Below are positions 1 through 8,691 of a DNA stretch of 64,000 bases, piece after piece. Within the stretch, counting starts at the first letter, position 1, and the number at the start of each line of letters is the position of its first letter. Both the position numbers and the translations under genes were made by a program. The stretch lies in the NCBI RefSeq assembly GCF_000328705.1, contig NC_019673.1, forward strand, positions 3,224,001-3,288,000. Direction: 5' to 3'. This stretch comes from Saccharothrix espanaensis DSM 44229 (GTDB lineage: Bacteria > Actinomycetota > Actinomycetes > Mycobacteriales > Pseudonocardiaceae). Below the pieces are notes generated by a model. The model saw only the letters and a list, made by a program, of their open reading frames with translations. It was not told the origin of the DNA and did not search any database.

Positions 1-526
1 GCAGGACGGGGTCGGGGTCCACGACGCGTTGCAGCGGCTGTGGACCCCGCACCGCCTCTCGTACGTGCGCGGCGAGGGCAAGGCCGACGGCGACGAGCCC
101 GCGGGCTGCCCGTTCTGCCGGGTGATCGGCCTCGACGACCCGGACGGCCTGCTGCTGGCCCGCGGCGAGCGGGTGTTCGCCGTGCTCAACCTGTACCCGT
201 ACAACCCGGGCCACCTGATGGTGCTGCCCTACCGGCACGTCCCGGACTACACCGACCTCGACCCGGCCGAGGTGGCGGAGTTCGCCGAGTTCACCCAGCG
301 GGCGATGCGGGTGATCCGGGCGGTCGCCCAGCCGCACGGCTTCAACATCGGGATGAACCAGGGCGTCGTCGCCGGTGCCGGCATCGCCGCCCACCTGCAC
401 CAGCACGTGGTGCCGCGGTGGGGCGGCGACGCCAACTTCATGCCGGTCGTCGGCCACACGAAGGTCATCCCCCAATTGCTGCGCGAGACCCGGCAGCTGC
501 TGTCCGAAGCCTGGCCCGCGCACTAG
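1..526 (+). CDS. HIT-domain hydrolase/phosphorylase, 5' partial
   Basis: The open frame enters from the window edge (first full codon at base 2), so the true start lies upstream; about 174 residues are visible. A CPFC pair near residue 36 and the triad motif HLHQHVVP near residue 130 mark a histidine-triad protein of the AP4A phosphorylase/hydrolase type, which cleaves dinucleoside polyphosphates or nucleotide phosphoramidates in the cytosol. In mycobacteria the orthologue (Rv2613c) lies just upstream of pgsA1, and pgsA also follows here, with a regulator between them. The fold is certain; the exact substrate is inferred from the orthologue. Confidence 0.9.
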   Translation, partial: QDGVGVHDALQRLWTPHRLSYVRGEGKADGDEPAGCPFCRVIGLDDPDGLLLARGERVFAVLNLYPYNPGHLMVLPYRHVPDYTDLDPAEVAEFAEFTQRAMRVIRAVAQPHGFNIGMNQGVVAGAGIAAHLHQHVVPRWGGDANFMPVVGHTKVIPQLLRETRQLLSEAWPAH

Positions 527-1052
527 GCGCCCGCCCGCGCGCCCTCGTCCGACCGACTACCGCGCGCCGGTCGGACGGCTCTCGCACCGAGCCGCCGGGT
601 CGCTGCCCGCGTCGAATGGTTGCGTCGCCGCACGCGCCGGGTCGCTGCTCGCGTCGAGCCGCCGGGTCGCCGTGCGCGTAGAGCGGCCGGGGCCGCCCGC
701 TTGCGTGACCCTGCCGCGCCCGCCAGACCGGGCGGGTGCGCGTCTCAGCCGGCGCGTCGCCGGTGATCCACCCGGGTGGTCGCGCTCCGTCGCCGAAGTC
801 ACGGCCCGACGGTCGGGTCCGGTCGGCCTTACCCTCGGTTCGGGGGTGGCGCGGTGGCCGGGAACGATCGGGAGACGGGGGCCGAGCGGCCGCAATCGGT
901 CGAAAAGCGGTTTCGCAAGAGCGACTGCACGCGCAAATGCACGTGCAACCCGAATACACACTGTGAGCGTGCGCTAGATCACCATGGAGTGATGGGTCAA
1001 CGCCCGGTATTCCCTGTGTGGCCGATCGTCACGGGCACCGGTCATCGATAAC
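527..1052. other. Gene-free stretch with short imperfect repeats, upstream of an XRE gene
   Basis: No convincing gene is visible in these 526 bases. At 591-685 the motif GCCGGGTCGCTGC occurs three times with drift (near 594, 636 and 661). Just before the next gene there is a small inverted repeat, ATCAC-N6-GTGAT (978-993), which could be an operator. The reading frames across the region have no recognisable protein similarity. Confidence 0.5.
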
Positions 1053-1061
1053 GTGCGTTTC

Positions 1062-1901
1062 ATGACCGCACCTGAGCGTTCGCGGCTGGCCCGAGAACGG
1101 CTCTCGCGCGAGTTACGCAGGCTGCGCACGGAAGCCAAGATGACCGGCACGGCCACCGCGCGGGCTACCGGGATGAGCCAGTCGAAGCTGTCGAAGATCG
1201 AGAACGGCATGCTCCTCCCGTCCGTGACCGACGTGGAGCGCCTGGTGGCCGAGCTGTCGGCGACCAGGGAGACCAGGGTCGAGCTGGTGGAGTTGGCGCG
1301 CCAGCTGCACGCCGAGGCGGAGACCCGCCGGGTGGTGCTGCACCGGGGTGCCCACCGGCACCAGCAGACCGTGGCCCGAATAGAGGCCAGGGCGACCACG
1401 AGTCGCTTTTTCCAGAACGCCGGGGTTCCGGCGTTGTTGCAGAGCGAGAACTACCTGCGGGTCGTGCTGAATGCGACTCCTGCTCATGAACAGGACACGG
1501 CTATCGCGACCTTGCGGAGTCGTCGGGCGCGGATGGACGATCTCGGCAAGAGGTTCGTTTTCCTGCTCGCCGAGGGTGCTTTGCGGTGGCGGTTGGGGTC
1601 GGCGGACCTGATGTGCGAGCAGATCGACCACCTGGTGCAGACGATGCGCCGGCCGAACGTCCAGCTGGGTGTCGTGCCGTGGACGGCGGACGCGAACCTG
1701 GTGGCGTTGCACGGGTTCCAGGTCTACGACGAGCGGGTGGTGACGTTGAGCGTGCTGACCGGCAACGCGACCATCACCGACCCGCACGACGTGCGCGAGT
1801 ACCTGACCCTGTTCGGCCGGCTGGAGCGGCTGGCGATGCGCGGCGAACAGCTGGAGGACCTGCTGGAGGGGATCTCCAGGGACCACCGCAAGCTCGGCTG
1901 A
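1062..1901 (+). CDS. XRE-family regulator with DUF5753 domain
   Basis: A cytosolic DNA-binding protein of 279 residues. The N-terminal helix-turn-helix is near residues 15-65 (motif ATGMSQSKLSKIENG). The rest is the DUF5753 ligand-binding-like domain typical of actinobacterial Scr1-type regulators (FFQNAGVPALLQSENYLR, later VQLGVVPW). ATG 1062 is preferred over the in-frame GTG at 1053. Such regulators usually neighbour a small DUF397 protein; none is visible here, so partner and target are unknown. It separates the HIT gene from pgsA, which are adjacent in mycobacteria. Confidence 0.85.
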   Translation: MTAPERSRLARERLSRELRRLRTEAKMTGTATARATGMSQSKLSKIENGMLLPSVTDVERLVAELSATRETRVELVELARQLHAEAETRRVVLHRGAHRHQQTVARIEARATTSRFFQNAGVPALLQSENYLRVVLNATPAHEQDTAIATLRSRRARMDDLGKRFVFLLAEGALRWRLGSADLMCEQIDHLVQTMRRPNVQLGVVPWTADANLVALHGFQVYDERVVTLSVLTGNATITDPHDVREYLTLFGRLERLAMRGEQLEDLLEGISRDHRKLG

Positions 1902-1963
1902 ACTGGGCCGTTAGGCTGCTCTGGACCAGTCGTCCTCCCGCCGGTAGGTGCAGTCGCCGCCCC

Positions 1964-2572
1964 ATGCTGAACATCTTCGCCCGCGCGTCGGTCTCGCGCG
2001 TCACCGATCCGATCGGGGCGTGGCTGCTGCGACGCGGCCTCACCCCGAACACCGTCACGGTGCTCGGCACCGTCTGCTCCGTCGCGGCGTCGCTCTGGTT
2101 CATCCCGCGCGGGCAGCTGTTCACCGGGGCCGCCGTGGTCACCGCGTTCCTGCTGTTCGACCTGATCGACGGCGCGATGGCCCGCGCGCAGGGTGGCGGC
2201 ACCGCGTACGGCGCGGTGCTCGACGCCAGTTGTGACCGGATCGCCGACGGCGCGCTGTTCGCGGCGATCGCCTGGTGGTGCTTCGGCGCGGACGAGCACG
2301 GGCTGGCCGCGGCCACCCTGGTGTCACTGGTCGGCGCGCTGGTCACCTCGTACGTGAAGGCGCGGGCGGAGGCGTCCGGGCTGTCCGCCGACGGGGGCGT
2401 GGCCGAACGGGCGGACCGCTTCGTCGTCGCGCTGATCGGCGTCGGGCTGCACGGCCTCGGCGTGCCCTACGTCCTGCCCGTCGCGCTGTACCTGCTCGCC
2501 GCACTGGTCGTGATCACCGTGGCCCAGCGCCTGCTGGCCGTGCGGCGGTCCGCTAAGGAGTTGGCCACATGA
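1964..2572 (+). CDS. pgsA: Phosphatidylinositol phosphate synthase (CDP-alcohol phosphatidyltransferase)
   Basis: A 202-residue integral membrane enzyme. The CDP-alcohol phosphotransferase signature D-G-x2-A-R...G-x3-D-x3-D is seen as LIDGAMARAQGGG followed by GAVLDASCDR (residues 65-90), with several hydrophobic helices around it. In actinobacteria this protein joins CDP-diacylglycerol to inositol 3-phosphate, the entry to phosphatidylinositol and PIMs. The stop overlaps the next start (ATGA), and the following acyltransferase and pimA complete the PIM assignment. It corresponds by context to Rv2612c of M. tuberculosis. Confidence 0.95.
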   Translation: MLNIFARASVSRVTDPIGAWLLRRGLTPNTVTVLGTVCSVAASLWFIPRGQLFTGAAVVTAFLLFDLIDGAMARAQGGGTAYGAVLDASCDRIADGALFAAIAWWCFGADEHGLAAATLVSLVGALVTSYVKARAEASGLSADGGVAERADRFVVALIGVGLHGLGVPYVLPVALYLLAALVVITVAQRLLAVRRSAKELAT

Positions 2573-3501
2573 AAGAGCGCCTGGCCGACCTCGGCTTCGC
2601 CGCGGGTTGGCGGCTGGTGCGCCTGCTGCCCGAGAAGTGGGCCGTCGCCCTGTTCGACCTGGCCGCCGACCGGGCTTCGCGCCGGGCGGGCGAGGGCGTC
2701 GCGCAGTTGCGGGCCAACCTGCGCCGGGTCGTGCCGCGCGCCGGCGAGGCCGAGCTGGACGAGCTGGTGCGGCTGTCGGTCCGCTCTTACGCGCGCTACT
2801 GGCGCGAGGCGTTCCGGCTGCCGTCGACGGACCTCGACGCCGCCTACGCCGAGACCGACCGCACGATGACCGGCGTGGAGAACCTCGACGCGGCGCTCGC
2901 GGCCGGCAACGGCGCGATCCTGGCCCTGCCGCACTGCGGCAACTGGGACATGGCGGGCGTGTGGCTGGTCGGGCACTCCGGCCGGTTCACCACGGTCGCC
3001 GAACGGCTCAAACCCGAATCGCTGTACCGCCGGTTCATCGAGTTCCGGGAGAGCCTGGGCTTCGAGGTGGTGCCGCTGACCGGCGGCGACCGCAACCCGG
3101 CGGTCGTGCTGGCCGAGCGGCTGCGCGCCAACGGGGTGGTCTGCCTGCTCGCCGACCGCGACCTGACCGCCGGCGGCGTGCCGGTCACCTTCTTCGGCGA
3201 GCAGACGATGATGCCCGCCGGGCCCGCGCACCTGGCCGCCACGACCGGCGCGGCGCTGCTGCCGGCCGGCCTCTGGTTCACCGAGGACGGCTGCACCATC
3301 CGCATCCACCCGCCGATCCGGGTCGCCGGGCTGACCGGCGTGGCACCGGCCACCCAGCAGCTGGCCGACGTGTTCGCCGCCGACATCGCCGCGCACCCGG
3401 CCGACTGGCACATGCTGCAGAAGCTGTGGCTCGCGGACCTGCCGGAGAGCAGGCAGCGGGCGCTGCGCCGGGTGCTGGCCCGCAGGGAGGGCACCGGGTG
3501 A
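2569..3501 (+). CDS. patA: Phosphatidylinositol mannoside acyltransferase
   Basis: A 310-residue peripheral membrane acyltransferase of the LpxL/HtrB-like family. The H-x4-D motif is LPHCGNWDMAG near residues 120-130, and a second family block LADRDLTAGGVPVTFFGE lies near 195-215. In mycobacteria the orthologue (Rv2611c, PatA) transfers palmitate to the 6-position of the mannose of PIM1/PIM2. It overlaps pgsA by 4 bases at its start and pimA by 4 bases at its end, so translation of the three genes is probably coupled. The role is firm from motif and context; the acyl-chain preference is not visible. Confidence 0.94.
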   Translation: MKERLADLGFAAGWRLVRLLPEKWAVALFDLAADRASRRAGEGVAQLRANLRRVVPRAGEAELDELVRLSVRSYARYWREAFRLPSTDLDAAYAETDRTMTGVENLDAALAAGNGAILALPHCGNWDMAGVWLVGHSGRFTTVAERLKPESLYRRFIEFRESLGFEVVPLTGGDRNPAVVLAERLRANGVVCLLADRDLTAGGVPVTFFGEQTMMPAGPAHLAATTGAALLPAGLWFTEDGCTIRIHPPIRVAGLTGVAPATQQLADVFAADIAAHPADWHMLQKLWLADLPESRQRALRRVLARREGTG

Positions 3502-4616
3502 AGGTCGGCATCGTCTGCCCGTACTCCTTCGAGGTGCCCGGAGGCGTGCAGGCGCACGTGGTCGACCTGGCGCGCGCGCTGCGCTCGCTCGGGCACGAGG
3601 TGGAGGTGCTCGGCCCGGCCGACGACGACACGCCCGTGCCGGAGTTCGTCACGCCCGCCGGGCGCGCGGTGAGCATCCCGTACAACGGCTCGGTGGCGCG
3701 GTTGTCGTTCGGGCCGGTGTCGTTCACCCGGGTCCGGCGGTGGATCGCCGAGCACGACTTCGACGTGCTGCACCTGCACGAGCCGACCGCCCCGTCGCTG
3801 TCGATGCTGGCGCTGATGGTGGCCGACGGGCCGATCGTGGCGACCTTCCACACCTCGACCCCGCGCTCCAAGATGCTCTCCGCGTTCCAGGTGGTTCTCC
3901 AGCCGTTCCTGGAGAAGATCACCGCCCGGATCGCGGTGTCCGCGCTGGCCCGGCGGGTGCAGGTGGAGCACCTGGGCGGGGACGCGGTGGAGATCCCCAA
4001 CGGGGTGGACGTCGGGTTCTTCGCCGACGCCGACCCGCTGGAGGGCTACCCGCGCCCCGGCGGCACGATCGGGTTCGTCGGCCGGTTCACCGAGCCGCGC
4101 AAGGGGATGCCGGTGCTGCTGGAGGCGTTCCGGGAGCTGCCCGGCGACGTCCGGCTGCTGATCGTCGGCCGGGGTGACGAGGACGAGCTGCGCAAGGCCG
4201 CCGGGCCCGGGTTGGCGTCCCGGATGGACTTCCTGGGCATGGTGGACGACGAGACCAAGGCCCGCGCGCTGCGCAGCGCCGACGTGTACTGCGCGCCCAA
4301 CGCCGGCGGCGAGAGCTTCGGCATCATCCTCACCGAGGCGATGTCGGCCGGCACCGCCGTGGTGGCCAGCGACCTCGACGCGTTCCGGCGGGTGCTCGAC
4401 GACGGCAAGGCCGGCGTGCTGACGCCGGTCGGCGACTCGGCGGCGCTGGCCCGCGCGCTGCTGGACCTGCTGGGTGACGCCGGCCGGCGCGCGGACTACG
4501 TGGACGCGGCCCGCCGGCGGGTGATGACCTACGACTGGTCCGTGGTGGCCGGGCAGGTGTTGCGGGTCTACGAGAGCGCGATGGCGGCCAACCCGCGGCA
4601 GGTGGGGGAGGCGTGA
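3498..4616 (+). CDS. pimA: Phosphatidylinositol alpha-mannosyltransferase, GT4
   Basis: A 372-residue GT-B glycosyltransferase. The N-terminus KVGIVCPYSFEVPGGVQAHV has the Gly-rich acceptor loop of PimA. The C-terminal domain has VGRFTEPRKG (donor binding, near 195-205) and PNAGGESFGIILTEAMSAG, the GT4 E-x7-E motif. It transfers the first mannose from GDP-mannose to phosphatidylinositol on the inner membrane face. The GTG start at 3498 overlaps the acyltransferase stop (GTGA); the stop overlaps the next GTG at 4613. The preceding frame is open far upstream, but similarity begins only at 3498. Confidence 0.96.
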   Translation: MKVGIVCPYSFEVPGGVQAHVVDLARALRSLGHEVEVLGPADDDTPVPEFVTPAGRAVSIPYNGSVARLSFGPVSFTRVRRWIAEHDFDVLHLHEPTAPSLSMLALMVADGPIVATFHTSTPRSKMLSAFQVVLQPFLEKITARIAVSALARRVQVEHLGGDAVEIPNGVDVGFFADADPLEGYPRPGGTIGFVGRFTEPRKGMPVLLEAFRELPGDVRLLIVGRGDEDELRKAAGPGLASRMDFLGMVDDETKARALRSADVYCAPNAGGESFGIILTEAMSAGTAVVASDLDAFRRVLDDGKAGVLTPVGDSAALARALLDLLGDAGRRADYVDAARRRVMTYDWSVVAGQVLRVYESAMAANPRQVGEA

Positions 4617-5590
4617 CCAGCTCCGGCATGGCGTTGGCGTTCCTGGTGCTGCTCGGCCTGGTCGTCCTGGTGGGCCCGGGGATCCTGGCCACCGCGAACC
4701 GGCTGGACCGGCTGCACGTGCGCACCGACGCCGCGTGGGCCGCGCTGGACGCCGCCCTCGCCCGCCGGGCCGTGGTGACCCGCGCGGTCGCGGTGCTGGG
4801 CGACGTGCCCGGTCTGCGCGACGCGGCCGACCGGGCCGAGCAGGCGTCGCGGGCCGACCGCGAGGCGGCCGAGAACGAGCTCAGCGGCGTGCTGGAGGAC
4901 CTGGACCGCACGGCGCTGGCCCCGCCGCTCGCGGCCGAGCTCTCCGATGCCGAACAGCGGGTGGTGCTGGCCCGGCGGGTGCACAACGACGCGGTGCGCG
5001 ACACGCTGGCGCTGCGGCGGTGGCGGCTGGTGCGCTGGCTGCGCCTGGCGGGCACCGCGCCCACGCCGACCTACTTCGAGATCGCCGAGCCGCTGGAGGA
5101 CGTGCCGACCCGGCGGGTGTCCGCGCGGGTGGTGCTGGCCGACGCGGACGGGCGGGTGCTGCTGTTCGAGGGGTTCGACCCGGCGCGGCCCGATGAGCTG
5201 TTCTGGTTCACCGTGGGCGGCGGTGTGGAGCACGCGGAGGACCTGCGGACGGCGGCGGTGCGCGAGGCGTTCGAGGAGACCGGGCTGGAACTCGCACCCG
5301 AGGACCTCGTCGGCCCGGTGTGGAAGCGGCGGGCGGTGTTCAGCTTCGACGGCCTGAGCTACGCGGCCGAGGAGTGGTTCTTCGTGTGCCGCCGGGACTG
5401 CGCCGACGTCGACACCGTCATCGACACGTCCCGGTTCAACGAGGTCGAGCGGCAGACCATCCGGCGGCACCGGTGGTGGTCGGCGGAGGAGCTGCGCGCC
5501 ACCGACGACACCGTGTACCCGGTGCAGCTGGCGGAGGTCCTGCCCGCCGCGCTGGCCGGCTGGGACGGCACCACGCGGTCGGTGCGCTGA
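4613..5590 (+). CDS. Membrane-anchored LemA-like protein fused to a NUDIX hydrolase
   Basis: A protein of 325 residues. One N-terminal transmembrane helix (residues 5-25) is followed by a helical LemA-like region (about 25-150, with ...RVHNDAVRDT near its end). A C-terminal NUDIX domain follows, whose box is readable as GGVEHAEDL...REAFEETGL (about 200-225). Such domains hydrolyse nucleoside diphosphate-linked compounds; the substrate is unknown. The M. tuberculosis gene in this position, Rv2609c, is also a membrane protein with a MutT signature, so the architecture is conserved. It is the last gene of the PIM operon here; the syntenic block is broken straight after it. Confidence 0.9.
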   Translation: MTSSGMALAFLVLLGLVVLVGPGILATANRLDRLHVRTDAAWAALDAALARRAVVTRAVAVLGDVPGLRDAADRAEQASRADREAAENELSGVLEDLDRTALAPPLAAELSDAEQRVVLARRVHNDAVRDTLALRRWRLVRWLRLAGTAPTPTYFEIAEPLEDVPTRRVSARVVLADADGRVLLFEGFDPARPDELFWFTVGGGVEHAEDLRTAAVREAFEETGLELAPEDLVGPVWKRRAVFSFDGLSYAAEEWFFVCRRDCADVDTVIDTSRFNEVERQTIRRHRWWSAEELRATDDTVYPVQLAEVLPAALAGWDGTTRSVR

Positions 5591-5698
5591 CCGCGTCGGT
5601 GTGAACGCCCCCGCGCGAGCGGGTCCGGCACGGATGGGTGTCCGGGTGCGTCCGGCCGGGGGCCGGCGGTCGGGCCGCGAAACCGCTGCGATGTGCTT

Positions 5699-7255
5699 AT
5701 GGGCAAAGGGGTTTCGCTCGTCCTCGCCGGTGTGCTGGCGGCCGGTGCGCTGGTCTCGCCGGACGCCGCGCGCGGGAGCGCCGCGGTGGGGGATCACGTC
5801 CTGTTCTGGGGTGACGTGCTCAAGGACGCCTACCGGGTGTCGGGGGGCGCACCGGGCCCGCTGGCCAGGGCCGGGGCGATGATGCACCTGGCCGTCTACC
5901 AGGCCAGTGCGGGTGTACCGGGCAGGCTGGGGCCGATCAACCGGAACGTCGCCATCGACGAGGCGGCCCACGGCGTGCTCACGGCGGTGTTCAACCGGAC
6001 CGACTACCCGACGTTCTCCCTGGACCTGAGGGCGAGGTACGACGTGGCGCGGGCCGAGGCCGGTGCCGACCCGGACGGCTGGGCGGCGGCGTACGGCCGG
6101 TTGCAGGCCGACACCGTCGTGCGCGCCCGCGCCGACGACGGCTGGAACGACACGACGCCGTACACGCCCGGCACCGAGCCGGGGGCGTGGCGGGAGACCA
6201 ACGACGCGCTGTGCGTCCCGGGCAAGGCCGTCACGCCGAACTGGGGCCGGGTCCGCCCGTTCGAGCTGACCGACGTCGCCTCGGTCGTGCCCGCCTTCCC
6301 GGACGGCGTGCGCACCTACTCGCAGCTGCTGGGCAACGAGCGCTACCAGGCGCGGGTCACCGAGGTCTACCAGTACGGCGGGGCCGCGCCGACCGGGCCC
6401 GCCGACCCGCCCACCCTGCGCGCCGAGGACCAGACCCGGATCGCCTGGTTCTGGGCCAACGACGTGAACGGCACCTACAAGCCGCCGGGGCACATGCTGG
6501 AGCTGACCGAGGCCGTCTCGCGCGTGCGGGGGCTCGGCCAGGCGGCCAACGCCCTGCTGTTCGCCGAGGTCGCGGTGGCCCTCGCGGACGCGTCCATCGC
6601 CTCCTGGCACGCCAAGTACCTGACCCCGATCGACCTGTGGCGGCCGGTCGACGCGGTGGCCGTGGCCTACCCCGGTGCGAACTGGCGGCCGTTGTCGGCG
6701 ACCTCGGACAACCGGACCTTCAGCCCGTGCTTCCCCGCCTGGGTGTCCGGCCACGCCTCGTTCGCCGGGGCCTGGGAGGGCATCATGACCAAGTGGTTCG
6801 GCGAGAACGTCGACTTCACCGCGACCACCGACGACCCGCACGCCAAGGACCAGGAGCGGGTGTTCCACAACTTCCGGGACGCGGCTCTGGAGAACGCGCT
6901 CAGCCGCCTGTACCTGGGCGTGCACTACCGCTTCGACGCCGGCGACGGCCTCGACCTCGGCCGGGCGGTGGCCGACCGGGTGCACGGCGCGGTGACCGCC
7001 CTGCCGGCCCCGGTGGAGCACCGGGTCGCGCCGGGCACCGCCGTCCGGACGTGCCCGGGTGCCACTTGCGCCGCGGTGGTGACCGTCGACCAGCTGGGCG
7101 CGGCGGGCTGGTCGTTCTGCAAGAAGTGGGGCCGGGAGGCCGACGGCTGGTGGTACGACGTCGACGTCTACTGGCGGGGCGGCAAGTTCGTCGGCTGGGT
7201 GCCCGACGACCGCACCAACCTCCGGCACTCGTACCTGGGCAAGTGCGTCTACTAG
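5699..7255 (+). CDS. Secreted vanadium-haloperoxidase-like (PAP2-type) protein with C-terminal SH3-like region
   Basis: About 518 residues with a Sec signal peptide (VSLVLAGVLAAGALVSPDAA). The family's active-site set is visible: K and R in AKYLTPIDLWRPV (near 305), S-G-H in AWVSGHASFAGA (near 350), and R...H in SRLYLGVHYRFDAG (near 405). These residues bind vanadate in chloroperoxidases and phosphate in PAP2 phosphatases, so halide oxidation or phosphatase activity are both possible. The last ~85 residues, with four Cys, look like a bacterial SH3/cell-wall-binding module (inference). GTG 5693 is an alternative start. It is the first gene after the break in the PIM block. Confidence 0.82.
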   Translation: MGKGVSLVLAGVLAAGALVSPDAARGSAAVGDHVLFWGDVLKDAYRVSGGAPGPLARAGAMMHLAVYQASAGVPGRLGPINRNVAIDEAAHGVLTAVFNRTDYPTFSLDLRARYDVARAEAGADPDGWAAAYGRLQADTVVRARADDGWNDTTPYTPGTEPGAWRETNDALCVPGKAVTPNWGRVRPFELTDVASVVPAFPDGVRTYSQLLGNERYQARVTEVYQYGGAAPTGPADPPTLRAEDQTRIAWFWANDVNGTYKPPGHMLELTEAVSRVRGLGQAANALLFAEVAVALADASIASWHAKYLTPIDLWRPVDAVAVAYPGANWRPLSATSDNRTFSPCFPAWVSGHASFAGAWEGIMTKWFGENVDFTATTDDPHAKDQERVFHNFRDAALENALSRLYLGVHYRFDAGDGLDLGRAVADRVHGAVTALPAPVEHRVAPGTAVRTCPGATCAAVVTVDQLGAAGWSFCKKWGREADGWWYDVDVYWRGGKFVGWVPDDRTNLRHSYLGKCVY

Positions 7256-7490
7256 CTGTTGCGGGTCAGGACGTCGGTGACGGCTGGTCGGAGCCGGGAC
7301 GAGGGGACGCCCCGCTGTCCGTCGAAGGCCGCCACCGCCTGGTCCGGGGTTGCCGCACCCGTGGCGATCGCTTCGGCGAGGCCGGTCTGGCCGACCGCCC
7401 CAGCGCTTCGCGTCGGCAGCCCACCGCCACCCCGGCCGAGTTGGCGGTCCGGATCGAGCGGCTGCGGACCGGGCTGCCGCGGTCGCCGCA
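7256..7490. other. Region of uncertain, probably degraded coding sequence
   Basis: Both strands have short open frames with coding-like stretches but no recognisable family. On the minus strand a frame ends ...VLTRNS at 7252; on the plus strand TPAELAVRIERLRTGLP can be read near 7432-7482. No frame is long or supported by a ribosome site. Given the broken genes to the right, this is most simply read as more decayed sequence. Confidence 0.35.
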
Positions 7491-7832
7491 TCACCCGGCG
7501 AACCTCCTCGCCAGGTCGCGGAGCCGTCGCACCGCTTCGGTCACCTGGTCGCCGGTCCTGTCCACGGCGGCCACCGCCCCCCCGGGCCCAGGCGCTCGAC
7601 CTGGTCGGCGAAGCGCAGGTACTCCCGGTGCGCGTGCTCCCGGCAGCCGAGGCGTGACGCTCTCCGGGCGGTGCGAGGTCATCGCGCAGGGCACCTAGCG
7701 GCCGCAGCCGGTGGTCACGACGCTCGGCGCGTCGGTCGCGCGGCCCAGCGTCGACGCGATCAGGTTGCGGACCTCGGGCCCGGCCTCCAGCACCTTCCGC
7801 TCGACGTGGACGTGCGGATCGGTTTCGCTCAT
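7491..7832 (-). pseudogene. Broken gene for a small Cys-containing actinobacterial protein
   Basis: Joining three fragments on the minus strand gives a plausible protein of ~110 residues. It starts MSETDPHVHVERKVLEAGPE at 7832 and runs through VVTTGCGR to an in-frame stop (7695-7697). It continues in the same frame as VPCAMTSHRPESVT, shifts frame to CREHAHREYLRFADQVERLG, and shifts again in a run of seven G/C bases to end DLARRFAG at 7491. The spaced Cys residues suggest a zinc ribbon (inference). One stop and two frameshifts make it non-functional unless the sequence is in error. Confidence 0.6.
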
Positions 7833-7917
7833 CCGGCTCCGCGCCCCCGGTCGGCGAATCTCACCGGCACCGGCGCGGACCACGAGCGGCCTGACCGGAC
7901 CAGCCTGGCGGGTGGTG

Positions 7918-8292
7918 TCAGAGGATGAAGGTCGCGATCATCTGGCCGAGCAGGCGGACGTCGGCGTGGCCGCGGAACTCCAGCCGGACCTGGCCCAGGC
8001 CGGAGAACCAGAGGTCCAGCTCGGCGTCCATGTCGAAGGTGCCCGCGGTCTCGATGGAGAACGCCTGCACCCGGCTGTAGGGCAGCGACGTGAAGTCCTT
8101 CTTGCGGCCCGTCATGCCCTGGACGTTGACCGCGATCACCCGCTTGTTGGTGAACACCACGAAGTCGCGCACGGTCTTGAAGCACGACACGATCTGCTCG
8201 CCCTGGATCATGATCGGCGACACCTGCGGCGCGATGTCCTCCGGCCGGCACGGCGCGAGCTTGAACACGGACGCTTTCTCGAAGTCGATCAC
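7918..8292 (-). CDS. Bacterial PH-like domain protein
   Basis: A 124-residue protein starting GTG (VIDFEKASVFKLAP). It has the small beta-rich bacterial pleckstrin-homology-like fold: SPIMIQGEQIVSCFKTVRDF, then FTNKRVIAVNVQG and LPYSRVQAFSIETAG, where FTNKR and PYS are typical anchors. No signal peptide or membrane helix is seen; the role is unknown (related B. subtilis YvbH/YozO-type proteins are uncharacterised). It appears intact although flanked on both sides by broken genes. Confidence 0.75.
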   Translation of the reverse strand: MIDFEKASVFKLAPCRPEDIAPQVSPIMIQGEQIVSCFKTVRDFVVFTNKRVIAVNVQGMTGRKKDFTSLPYSRVQAFSIETAGTFDMDAELDLWFSGLGQVRLEFRGHADVRLLGQMIATFIL

Positions 8293-8393
8293 CCTGTCGA
8301 CGGTAGCACCGGATCGGGGGCCGGCAGGAGGGCCGACCGAACCCGCCGGACCCACCCGGCGGCGTGGTGCGGGTCGGCCCGCGGGTGCGGGGC

Positions 8394-8690
8394 TCAGTCG
8401 TCCGGCAGCCACCACGCGGTGAGCGCCAGCCGGCCCGAACCAGGCCGGCGAGGTCGACGGCCAGCGCCTTGCCCATCTGGTCGAGCCGCCGGGCCACGCT
8501 GCTGTGGTGCAGGTGCGGCAGGTCGGCGGCACGGCGCTGGGAGCCGGTGGCGCAGCAGGCGTCCAGCGTCGCCAAGTCGTCCGGGTCGCCGACCGGCCGG
8601 GCGATCGCGGCCACGTCCCAGGACACGTCCGGCCGGTGCCGTGCAGGCCCAGCCCGGCCGATCACCACGCGCAGCGCGCCCGGACAGCGC
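8394..8690 (-). pseudogene. C-terminal remnant of a PucR/CdaR-type regulator
   Basis: The minus-strand reading RPDVSWDVAAIARPVGDPDD, continuing into HLHHSSVARRLDQMGKALAV, is the C-terminal helix-turn-helix of PucR-family activators. The frame then shifts and the true C-terminus RLALTAWWLPDD and its stop (8394) are read in another frame. The N-terminal part is missing: the similarity ends near 8690, where an unrelated hydrolase fragment begins on the other strand. It is a truncated, frameshifted relic, distinct from the intact PucR gene at 18416-20029. Confidence 0.65.
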
Positions 8691-8691
8691 G

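Noticed and set aside
4568..7228. 886-residue minus-strand open frame
   Set aside because: It is the antisense of the NUDIX and haloperoxidase-like genes; composition (His/Arg/Gly/Pro-rich) is typical of high-GC shadow frames.
7252..7494. 80-residue minus-strand gene ending VLTRNS
   Set aside because: No family recognised, no ribosome site, and it lies among decayed genes; noted only as uncertain sequence.
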